Below, one piece after another: positions 45,414-52,733 of a DNA stretch of 64,000 bases. Source of the DNA: CAYTPI01 sp964439625 (lineage in GTDB: Bacteria; Chloroflexota; Anaerolineae; Aggregatilineales; UBA3940); assembly GCA_964439625.1 (NCBI GenBank), contig CAYTPI010000001.1, positions 310,001 through 374,000 of the forward strand, read 5' to 3'. The notes beneath the pieces were generated by a model. The model was not told where the DNA came from, ran no database searches, and worked only from the letters and a program-made list of their open reading frames with translations. Made by a program: the position numbers and the translations under genes. Numbering within the stretch: position 1 is the first letter of the stretch; each line of letters begins with the position of its first letter.

Positions 45414-45896
45414 ATGCCGGGGCAGAATAAAACTATGGAAAGCAACAATGATCAAACGGATGCCGATATACCTGAAGAATCGGATGTTGAGAAGACAATC
45501 ATTCAGAAGGCATCTGATATGCCAAACATTCCGCTAAAATCGGGGTGGGGGTCAGCGACATTTGATGAGTCGTCGACTATATCACTGCATGTTGGCAACT
45601 CGACGAATACGATTGTCACACAGCCACGCCCAAACCTGACGCTTGGTCGCCTCGATGTCAACGGCCCTAAGCCAGATATCGACCTGTCACAGTTTGATGC
45701 TGCTTCGAAGGGCGTCTCGCGGATGCACGCCGCTTTACGCTTGACGAACGATACACTGGTCTTAGTAGACCTCGGTAGTACGAATGGCACCTACTTAAAC
45801 GAAGAATTTCTTACCCCGAATATGCCCCATATTCTTCACGATGGTGATACAATCCGCTTGGGTAGTTTGATTTTACATATTTACTTCAAGGCATAA
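45414..45896 (+). CDS. FHA-domain protein
   Basis: 160 aa from ATG 45414, 4 nt after the glycosyltransferase stop; a second ATG at 45435 is possible. The first 60 residues are acidic and disordered (ESDVEKTIIQKASDMPN). The FHA domain spans about 75-160 with GR at the beta3-beta4 loop (TLGRLD), SRMHAAL, and DLGSTNGTYLN, the pThr-binding signatures. The N-terminal Thr/Ser-rich tail could itself be phosphorylated, as in Gar-type FHA regulators. The partner is likely a Ser/Thr kinase outside this window. Confidence 0.9.
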   Translation: MPGQNKTMESNNDQTDADIPEESDVEKTIIQKASDMPNIPLKSGWGSATFDESSTISLHVGNSTNTIVTQPRPNLTLGRLDVNGPKPDIDLSQFDAASKGVSRMHAALRLTNDTLVLVDLGSTNGTYLNEEFLTPNMPHILHDGDTIRLGSLILHIYFKA

Positions 45897-46030
45897 CAAT
45901 ACCTGAACAGCTTAGAGTTGTGTAACCGTAGCGGTGCCACACTAGCGTCACGCTTATATTTGAAGTTAGTATGTATACTGTACGGCTCAATTATCTGTAT
46001 CTGAGTATAAGAGGTGGGGGAAAGTCCTTC

Positions 46031-46525
46031 GTGAAATGTCCCCGGTGTTCAAATAGATTAACCCGTTATGATTACTGTGGAAACTGTGGATACAGTTTTG
46101 CAGAAGATGCAAAAGAGCAGACTGTTATCCGGGCACTTGATGAGTCACCGCAGCGAGTCATCAAAGGAGGCTGGGGCCGCTCAAAATTGGTCAAGCTCTC
46201 TAAGCTGGTTTTTCACATCGATAAGCAGCCTGATCCAGTCATCATTGAGCCAAAACCAAGAATGCACATTGGGCGTGCCGATGAGCGAAACAACATCAAA
46301 CCGGATGTTGATCTTGGGCCCTATGGTGGTGCGGACAAGGGCGTCTCTAGGTTGCACGCTGCGCTCAAGTCAGATGGCAGCTCTGTATCAATTGTTGATT
46401 TAGGTAGTACAAACGGGACTTTTCTGAATGAGGAACATCTGCTTCCGAACCAGACCCGCAAGCTCAAGGATGGCGACGCTGTTCGGCTCGGACATCTGGT
46501 GATGCACGTTTATTTCAAGCAGTAG
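46031..46525 (+). CDS. Zinc-ribbon FHA-domain protein
   Basis: 164 aa from GTG 46031 (KCPRCSNRL), with AAGAGGTGG upstream; the longer frame from 45971 adds an unlikely leader. The N-terminus is a CPRC...CGNCG zinc ribbon (two CxxC pairs), then a linker and an FHA domain at about 75-163 with HIGR, SRLHAAL and DLGSTNGTFLN. It is a paralogue of the FHA protein just upstream but replaces that protein's disordered tail with a metal knuckle. The zinc ribbon may bind nucleic acid or partner protein. Confidence 0.9.
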   Translation: MKCPRCSNRLTRYDYCGNCGYSFAEDAKEQTVIRALDESPQRVIKGGWGRSKLVKLSKLVFHIDKQPDPVIIEPKPRMHIGRADERNNIKPDVDLGPYGGADKGVSRLHAALKSDGSSVSIVDLGSTNGTFLNEEHLLPNQTRKLKDGDAVRLGHLVMHVYFKQ

Positions 46526-46552
46526 ATGCGACTCATACATATCGGAAGCATT

Positions 46553-46576
46553 ACCCGCAGCAAGCGGGTTTTTTTG
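46553..46576 (+). terminator. Intrinsic terminator after the FHA genes
   Basis: ACCCGC (46553-46558) pairs with GCGGGT (46564-46569) around a 5-nt loop and is followed by a T run. Confidence 0.8.
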
Positions 46577-46577
46577 A

Positions 46578-46973
46578 TCAGGCGACGGGTGGGGCGACAT
46601 GAAGTAGGTTGTAGTGCTTTGGCTTGATCAACAAATACGGCGTTGGGTCAAGCGAGTAGACTTTGGTTATCTCAAGGCGCTCAGCAAGTGCAACAATCCC
46701 ATAATGTGTAAAGCTGATTGCCTCATCTCGTATATCTAGGTTAGTTAACGTTGTGATTATCGCTTGGGACTGGGCAATCACATCGGAAAATTCCATTGCT
46801 GTATACAGTGATCCAGCGGTACGAAACAAAAATTTAACCTCTGGTAGCATAATATCTGGGATGATTGCGTCCGCGTGATCGCTCATAGCATGCTCAGCTA
46901 CGTGAGAGTGGTTGACATCTGATGTGCAAAACAGGGCAAACAAATAACTACTGTCTAAAGTAACACCGGTCAT
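46578..46973 (-). CDS. PIN-domain protein (VapC-like toxin)
   Basis: 131 aa. The first PIN acid is in TLDSSYLFALF, the second in DIMLPEVKFLF, and a further acidic residue near DIRDEAISF. The last is in SLDPTPYLL, so the metal site is plausible but partly divergent. PIN proteins are usually RNases. It starts immediately after the upstream antitoxin-like gene's stop with no gap, the layout of a VapBC pair. Confidence 0.7.
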   Translation of the reverse strand: MTGVTLDSSYLFALFCTSDVNHSHVAEHAMSDHADAIIPDIMLPEVKFLFRTAGSLYTAMEFSDVIAQSQAIITTLTNLDIRDEAISFTHYGIVALAERLEITKVYSLDPTPYLLIKPKHYNLLHVAPPVA

Positions 46974-47246
46974 CTAATCACTAATCCACTGACCAAGCAG
47001 TGCCCGACGCTCTTGTGTCAATAATTCAGAACTTCGCATGGATACATCCCGACGGTTGGCTTTTATATTTGCCTTACGGGCTGTTCTAGCAAGACTTGCC
47101 ACTGTTTGATGCTCAGATTTGGCGTCTTCACCTTCGAGGTGGGTTTGAATTAAACCTTCAACGACTTCCGTCGCACTTACTTGATAACGACTCGCTGCAG
47201 CGTTGACGCGTTGATAGAGCGTTTCTTTGATGGTGATAGTCGGCAT
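46974..47246 (-). CDS. Ribbon-helix-helix protein (VapB-like antitoxin)
   Basis: 90 aa from ATG 47246 (MPTITIKETLYQRVNAAASR), with AAGG 8 nt upstream; a longer frame from 47315 has no support. A short strand TITIKE followed by two helices (YQRVNAAASR, SATEVVEGLIQ) is a ribbon-helix-helix DNA-binding fold. The C-terminal 50 residues would bind the PIN protein. It directly precedes the PIN gene and probably represses the pair. Confidence 0.65.
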   Translation of the reverse strand: MPTITIKETLYQRVNAAASRYQVSATEVVEGLIQTHLEGEDAKSEHQTVASLARTARKANIKANRRDVSMRSSELLTQERRALLGQWISD

Positions 47247-47346
47247 CGCCACAAACCTTAATCTAACACAGTGGCTTATGCTTTTAATGATACGCAGCAT
47301 AATTAGAGGCGTCAAACTACCTCATCGTGGGAATTACAATCTGGTT

Positions 47347-47775
47347 TCAATGCCTTGTATCATTGTCTATGGGCTCTCCGACATGTGTGAGATGGTCCCG
47401 TAGAACTTCGGTAGATAGCATCGACTCACGCACCAATGCCAACACTGAAAGCAGCATGACTGCGATGCCAACACCAGTAAAGATAACAACCACCACAGAT
47501 GAGATATTCTCTCCCTTCGCCAGCGTAACCACACCGCTGATGCTACCAAGTGCAAAAAGAGCAATACTTGAATAAAGTCCTGTTAGCGCATTGCGGATCA
47601 ACATCAGACGTTCCTTCAAATGACTGAGTGCTATCGGTGATCGTACATCGTTGTACATAAGCAAATGATGTACTTCATCCTGAGCTTGACCAAACCGGTA
47701 GCTGGTCGAAACGACTAATAGGGCTACCCCAGGCAGCAAAATTAACGGTTGTATCCATGTAATGTTTGTATCCAT
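47347..47775 (-). CDS. DUF2721 membrane protein
   Basis: 142 aa with three membrane helices: about 9-27, 70-90 and 94-116. The family's central pattern is visible: a first helix ending in RFGQ, then a basic connector (ALSHLKERLMLIRNALTGLY) and two adjacent helices. Function unknown. The start has AAAGGA 8 nt upstream. A RidA-like remnant lies just before it on the same strand. Confidence 0.8.
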   Translation of the reverse strand: MDTNITWIQPLILLPGVALLVVSTSYRFGQAQDEVHHLLMYNDVRSPIALSHLKERLMLIRNALTGLYSSIALFALGSISGVVTLAKGENISSVVVVIFTGVGIAVMLLSVLALVRESMLSTEVLRDHLTHVGEPIDNDTRH

Positions 47776-47789
47776 ATAATATCCTTTGA

Positions 47790-47870
47790 CTAATTTTTAA
47801 TGACTGCATTGACTTCTATCTCAACAAGATAGGTGTTGCCAATCAAAGCAGCAACACCTGATGTAAACTC
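47790..47870 (-). pseudogene. RidA-family C-terminal remnant
   Basis: The minus strand reads SGVAALIGNTYLVEIEVNAV then IKN and a stop. This is the last 25 or so residues of a RidA (YjgF) protein (VAAL...LVEIE.AV). A stop (TAA) lies just upstream, so only the tail is left. RidA hydrolyses reactive enamines. Confidence 0.55.
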
Positions 47871-47913
47871 GATTTATTTTTTAGCCGTATTTTCAACAAA
47901 GGGCGCTTAGATT

Positions 47914-48666
47914 ATGGACTTTATGAAAGCACTAACATTTCCATTTGATGACGATGATTGGTTGCCAAAAGCTGCGATTCTGATCGGTGTGATGTTCGGC
48001 TTGATCCTCACATCCCCCCTGATTATCCCTTACTTTGTCCTGTTCTTTGGTATCTATGGTTACCTCTACGAGATCATGAAGCGCGTTCGCAGTGATCACC
48101 CTGAACCCTTCCCGAGCTTGGGTGACTATCGTGAGTATCTCTCGAATGGCTTCAAGATTGTGCTTGGGCTGTTTGCAACACTGGTGCCGGTTTACCTGGT
48201 GATGTTTGTTATCTTCGGCGTTGGGTTTATAACTTCGATTATTTCCGGCGTTGCTGCGGTAGGAGCGCCGGAAGAAGCACAAGCGTTTGCCGCCTTCGGA
48301 GCAATCGGTATATTTGTCGTCATCTATGTTGTTTTCTATTGCTTTGTTCTATTATATGTTATTGCCGCCTCGATCAATCTAGCGGGTGGCCTGCTACGCT
48401 TTATGGATCGCGAACAAATCAACACGTTCTTTCAGATAGGCGAGAACATCGCTATTCTACGTGATAATCTAAGGCTTGTCGGGACAGCATTGCTGTACTT
48501 AATCGGTGGGCAGCTTATATTTGGGCTCGTTGCTGCTACGGTGATCGGTGCGTTCTTGCTCCCACCGTTCGCACTGGCCTTTCAAGGGCATGTCACGGGT
48601 CAGTTGCGTAAAGCGATTGATGAAGCACAGGGTCCCGTAGTAGCTGAACCAGCCCCTAGTGTCTAA
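47914..48666 (+). CDS. DUF4013 membrane protein
   Basis: 250 aa with about six membrane helices and the DUF4013 layout. It starts MDFMKALTFPFDDDDWLPK, continues with helices and YLYEIMKRVRSDHPEPFPSLGDY, and ends in a short Pro-rich tail. A second, similar gene follows at 48851. No function is known; the long cytoplasmic N-terminus DDDW is shared by both copies. Confidence 0.85.
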   Translation: MDFMKALTFPFDDDDWLPKAAILIGVMFGLILTSPLIIPYFVLFFGIYGYLYEIMKRVRSDHPEPFPSLGDYREYLSNGFKIVLGLFATLVPVYLVMFVIFGVGFITSIISGVAAVGAPEEAQAFAAFGAIGIFVVIYVVFYCFVLLYVIAASINLAGGLLRFMDREQINTFFQIGENIAILRDNLRLVGTALLYLIGGQLIFGLVAATVIGAFLLPPFALAFQGHVTGQLRKAIDEAQGPVVAEPAPSV

Positions 48667-48850
48667 AGCTCGGTGATATGATATGATGTGATACAGTTGT
48701 CTTTCTCTTGGCTTGCGACTTAAAATGGCGCTTGCACGTACACTAGATTGAGACACCTAACCAAGCCCATTCCAAAATGAGCGTAGCAAATTTATGGATA
48801 GGCTCTAAACCAATAATTATTATCTATCGCACCAAAGGAGCACTTTCCTC

Positions 48851-49591
48851 ATGGATTTCATGAAGGCATTGACCTATCCGTTTGACGATGAAAATTGGGT
48901 CACAAAGGTACTGATCGGCTGCGCAGTGTTCTTCGGTTTGACGCTTGCCTCGATACTTGTAATTCCTAGTATCATTCTGGTAATTCTGATTCAAGGTTAC
49001 AGCTATGAGATCATGAAGCGTGTCCGCACCAACCACCCGGAACCTCTCCCAGCTTGGGATAACTTCGGTGGCTTTTTTGGTCAGGGCAGCAAAATTTTTT
49101 TTGGTGGTTTTATTGTTGGGCTGCCTGCTATTGTAATTATTCTGCCAGCCATGGGCTTTTTCCTGCTGCCGCTGCTTGCGGTGCCATTAGGTGAAGATGG
49201 TGCTGGGTTGGGTGCGGCACTCGGTGGCATTGGGGTGGTTGCCTTTTGGGGTTGCCTTTGTATTGCTCTGCTTTACGGTATCGTCGCGCAGATTAATAAC
49301 TACGGTGCTCTGCTGCGCTTCATCGACCGTGAGGAAATTGGCACTTATTTTCAGTTTGGCGAGAACATCAAAATCCTGACGGAGAACCTCGGCCCAGTCG
49401 GCCTGTCGATTTTGTACTTGTTTGGTGCTGGTTTAATTGCTAGCGTCCTTTCTAGTACAGGTATCGGCGGCTTAGTGGCAACTTTCTTCCAGACGTACTT
49501 CTCTGGGCATATTCTCGGACAACTGCGCAAGGAAATCGATGGTGCCAGCGGCGGGGGCGGTATGAAAACAGTCGATGCGCCAGCAGTGTAA
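48851..49591 (+). CDS. DUF4013 membrane protein (paralogue)
   Basis: 246 aa. It shares with the previous gene the start MDFMKALTYPFDDENW, the YSYEIMKRVRTNHPEPLP loop and the mid-protein helix order (GALLRFIDREEIGTYFQFGE against GLLRFMDREQINTFFQIGE). So the two are a tandem duplication, diverged in the hydrophobic parts. AAAGGAG lies 11 nt upstream. A stem-loop terminator follows. Two different helix sets suggest a heteromeric complex, an inference. Confidence 0.85.
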   Translation: MDFMKALTYPFDDENWVTKVLIGCAVFFGLTLASILVIPSIILVILIQGYSYEIMKRVRTNHPEPLPAWDNFGGFFGQGSKIFFGGFIVGLPAIVIILPAMGFFLLPLLAVPLGEDGAGLGAALGGIGVVAFWGCLCIALLYGIVAQINNYGALLRFIDREEIGTYFQFGENIKILTENLGPVGLSILYLFGAGLIASVLSSTGIGGLVATFFQTYFSGHILGQLRKEIDGASGGGGMKTVDAPAV

Positions 49592-49600
49592 TAATTTAAA

Positions 49601-49646
49601 AAAACCGAATGGGGACGCTGTTAATGCGCCCCCAATTGCAGTTTTT
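49601..49646. terminator. Convergent terminator between the DUF4013 and GH116 genes
   Basis: TGGGGACGC (49610-49618) pairs with GCGCCCCCA (49626-49634), with one A-C mismatch. A-rich sequence precedes and TTTTT follows, so it can act on both strands. Confidence 0.65.
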
Positions 49647-52074
49647 ATTCCGTTTTACTGTGCGCCCAAGCCCACTGCATCGCCCAGATTGCCAGCGGGC
49701 GCATATAGCTTAAGGCCCGGTACTCACCTGTGACGAGCCATGCTTCTGGCACGGCAAACCAGAAGCCAAACTCATCAATCGCATCATGGATGCCCTGTGC
49801 TGTTTTGAATCCTTCTTCGACCATCCCTTGCTGAATCATCGCAGCGGCAACCGCAAAGGTTGTGCCCGTCCACACTTCCTGCGACTGCCCGCTGGATGTA
49901 TCCACGCGCCCGTCAATGTGCATCCCGTTAACAGCACCGATCTCACCATCCTCGAACTGCATCACGTTGAAGTCAAAGACTTTTTGCAATGCACGCTTTG
50001 CTTGGCTGTCTGGCACCACATTCTCCAAACCGCAAGCCTTGGCATACCATTGACCTGCCATCTGATCAGCCATGACGCTTGTAGATTGCCGACTGCTGCT
50101 GACATCATAGTCAAAGTAGGTGCCATTCCACAACTCGTCCTGATAGACGGCTTGTGCTTTTGCTGCCATAGATTGATACGCTTCTGCTTGAGCCGTCTCA
50201 CCGAGCGTTACCGCTGTGGCTGCTATCGCCAGCAGTGCAGCGATCCACAGCCCGCCACTGTATGCACTTGGCCCACTGACGACCCATGTGTCATAGGTTT
50301 GATCGGGGATGCCGTCATTGTCGATCATGCCGTCGCCGTCGATGTCAAACTGCATAGCGTAGTCAAGTGCCTGCACCATTGTGGGCCACATCTCGCGCAG
50401 AAACGCTTCATCCCCTGTGGCGACATAATCACGATAAACCTGCAGGATGAACTTCGGGTTGAGGTCTTTCCAGCGGCTCACATCGCGATACTGATAAGCG
50501 TTAAGCCGATACCAAGGGTCTTCGTGTGGGCTGCCGATGTCATGCGGAATGGCACCGGCGACTTTGCGTTGCGCCTTGCCGTTTTCCAGCAGTAGATTCC
50601 ACAGGGTGTCATCACTTGCAGATAATGTCCGGGCGATGTCGCGTTGTAAGCTTAGCTCGAGCTGGGGCCAGAGCATAGCAAGGGCAAACGAGGCGTAAAA
50701 ATGAACGTCGTAGGTGTTGTACATTCGGTACTCGTGGCTTTCAAGGTAGGCAAAATGACTGTTCTCTGCCAGCGTATCCCCGTCTTCTGCCTGTGACTCC
50801 TCGCGGACTTCGCCGTCCGTCCAGATCGTGCCGCCGTCCGCCAGATAGTAAAGCTGGTTGAACAACTCTGCCTTGTACCAGTCAGGTAGGTCGGGGTCGT
50901 CAAAAATGGGCTGCTGCCATGCTTCGATTTGTGCCTCCCAATCGTGATAATTGTTTAGTGCCTCCGCTGCGATCTTGGGTGCAGCATCGCCGTCGCGCCC
51001 AAAGAAGCGCGTATACCGTCGGTAGTAAGCGCGACCTTCGCCGAAGCGTGCCAGCGGCATATCCCACGCTAAGGCAAACGCGATTTCACGTGACTCTCCC
51101 GCTGGTATGTGTGTGCTGATCGCAATACCTGCACCGATGCCCATATTGGCTGGGCTGGGGCGCTCGTCGCTTGTATCCTCCAAGCGACCATCATTTTGGA
51201 AGTCTCCGTACACGTCCATACCACTACCGCTCGTTGAGAAGCGGCTGAAGTAAGTAACCTTGGCTTTGTCCGTCTCAAGGCCCGCGATGGCGAATGTCAA
51301 GGGGTCTTCAAAAGCTGTTCCATCTGAGGTTATCATCCGATAGCGATGTTTGAGCGCTACGCCGACCACATTCTCCTGCCGGAAGGCGACGTTCTGGTGC
51401 CCACCAGCGCGATCATTATCGGTGCCAAGCCCATTATTGAGTGTCAACATCAAACTCACGTTGGCGTCTTCCTGAGATGAGTTCTCAAGCGTCCAGGCAA
51501 AAACGCCGACCGGGTAGCTGCTTTCTTTGTAGTTGTGTGGAATGATCGGCGAAATTTGGCGGCAGGTCAGGATGATCTCGCGGTCAGGGGCAGTGTAGCT
51601 TGTCCATGCCCTTGGATACAAAGCATGATAGGTCGCAGCGTCAGCGGGCATAGACCAATCCCACCCGGCAAAAGCATCACCACCCGGGTCGCCGGGGTAA
51701 AGCACCTGTGTGACAGATTTGTGCGATCCGCGTTGGACATATGCAATGAACTGGTTCGCCCATACAGACTTATAAACGTAATGGCCCGGCTGCATCTGAA
51801 AACGATTGAAGTCACCGCGCCACCCGCGTGACATACTGCCGCCGCCAAACCCACCGAGTGGGGCACCCATTGTTGGGCCGGGTTGTAGGGGTTTGAAGGG
51901 GTTCCAGACAACTTGTTTGCCCGCCTTCTCGGCCTGTTTGATGTGCTTTCGCAGCCGCATCACTGCCGGCAGCATGGCGACAATGTCCTCAAAGGCAGGC
52001 CGCGATGGCTCCGGAGGATTGTCAGGGATTTGGTCAAGGCGGCGCTTCCACACGTAAGGTGGCAAATCAGGCAT
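49645..52074 (-). CDS. GH116-family beta-glycosidase (GBA2-like)
   Basis: 809 aa. A beta-sandwich N-terminal domain (60-370) precedes an (alpha/alpha)6 barrel. The conserved YLESHEYRMYNTYDVHFY segment (443-460) holds the Glu nucleophile, and DNDGIPDQTYDTW with the acid/base Asp follows. These mark GH116, whose members cleave beta-glucosides or glucosylceramide. There is no signal peptide, so it is cytoplasmic. SD GAGGAG lies upstream. It stands alone, divergent from the next gene. Activity on a glucolipid or glucoside is an inference. Confidence 0.92.
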   Translation of the reverse strand: MPDLPPYVWKRRLDQIPDNPPEPSRPAFEDIVAMLPAVMRLRKHIKQAEKAGKQVVWNPFKPLQPGPTMGAPLGGFGGGSMSRGWRGDFNRFQMQPGHYVYKSVWANQFIAYVQRGSHKSVTQVLYPGDPGGDAFAGWDWSMPADAATYHALYPRAWTSYTAPDREIILTCRQISPIIPHNYKESSYPVGVFAWTLENSSQEDANVSLMLTLNNGLGTDNDRAGGHQNVAFRQENVVGVALKHRYRMITSDGTAFEDPLTFAIAGLETDKAKVTYFSRFSTSGSGMDVYGDFQNDGRLEDTSDERPSPANMGIGAGIAISTHIPAGESREIAFALAWDMPLARFGEGRAYYRRYTRFFGRDGDAAPKIAAEALNNYHDWEAQIEAWQQPIFDDPDLPDWYKAELFNQLYYLADGGTIWTDGEVREESQAEDGDTLAENSHFAYLESHEYRMYNTYDVHFYASFALAMLWPQLELSLQRDIARTLSASDDTLWNLLLENGKAQRKVAGAIPHDIGSPHEDPWYRLNAYQYRDVSRWKDLNPKFILQVYRDYVATGDEAFLREMWPTMVQALDYAMQFDIDGDGMIDNDGIPDQTYDTWVVSGPSAYSGGLWIAALLAIAATAVTLGETAQAEAYQSMAAKAQAVYQDELWNGTYFDYDVSSSRQSTSVMADQMAGQWYAKACGLENVVPDSQAKRALQKVFDFNVMQFEDGEIGAVNGMHIDGRVDTSSGQSQEVWTGTTFAVAAAMIQQGMVEEGFKTAQGIHDAIDEFGFWFAVPEAWLVTGEYRALSYMRPLAIWAMQWAWAHSKTE

Positions 52075-52193
52075 GATGTCTCCTCAAAGCTGATCTACAA
52101 TTAGTTTCTGCGAGATAGTAGCACGGAGTCGCGGTGGTCACATCCTGCAAATCAACCATAGCACGATTGGAATAGGTAAGTTATGCTGCACCT

Positions 52194-52733
52194 ATGCAGA
52201 ACGGACTGGAACCGCAGCTTGGAGGCGAACGTCGGCGTAAGCGTCTACGATATGATATTCAACGTACCTCCACCGCGCGAATGCGTCAGGCGCAAGAGCG
52301 CCTCGTCCGCGGCCAGCGCACCGAAGCCATGCATGTCCTAGCGGGTATCCTTCTGGATGACCCGGATCATGCTTCCGCCCAAGAATTGCTTGACATCATT
52401 CAGCGGGTCGAAGCAGACCGCACCCCCTTGTGGGTTATTGTCCAGATGCTGTTAACGATGCTCGCTGTAGTAACAGTTATGGCACTGCCGACGGGCTATC
52501 TGTTGGTGAAGGGGGCTGCTATCCTGCCTGCCATCACCGTAGGCGTGCCACTATCAATCGGGTTAGGTGTGGTCCTGCTTTTGGCAACGTCTGGGCTGCG
52601 CAGCGCATTTGAGCGCTCCCGCAGCAATGTGGGTGGCCCCGGCTGCTTGATTGTTGGTGTGCCTATCTTCGCCCTGATAATCGTTGGCGCGGTTGGCTTA
52701 ACAGGTTACTTACTGACGCGCCTAGCGCCCTAG
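52194..52733 (+). CDS. Membrane protein with cytosolic helical-repeat domain
   Basis: 179 aa. The first 80 residues form a basic and TPR-like helical region (ARMRQAQERLVRGQRTEAMH... DPDHASAQELLDII). Three membrane helices follow, at about 82-104, 112-132 and 150-173. No family is recognised. It overlaps the convergent LRR gene's end by 4 nt. Confidence 0.65.
   Translation: MQNGLEPQLGGERRRKRLRYDIQRTSTARMRQAQERLVRGQRTEAMHVLAGILLDDPDHASAQELLDIIQRVEADRTPLWVIVQMLLTMLAVVTVMALPTGYLLVKGAAILPAITVGVPLSIGLGVVLLLATSGLRSAFERSRSNVGGPGCLIVGVPIFALIIVGAVGLTGYLLTRLAP

Noticed and set aside
48667..48850. Possible hidden gene between the two DUF4013 genes
   Set aside because: All frames are broken and there is no recognisable motif; it is plain AT-rich leader.
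49786..50595. Plus-strand frame of 269 aa inside the GH116 gene
   Set aside because: His/Cys-rich antisense shadow; the minus strand has a complete GH116 enzyme with a good Shine-Dalgarno.
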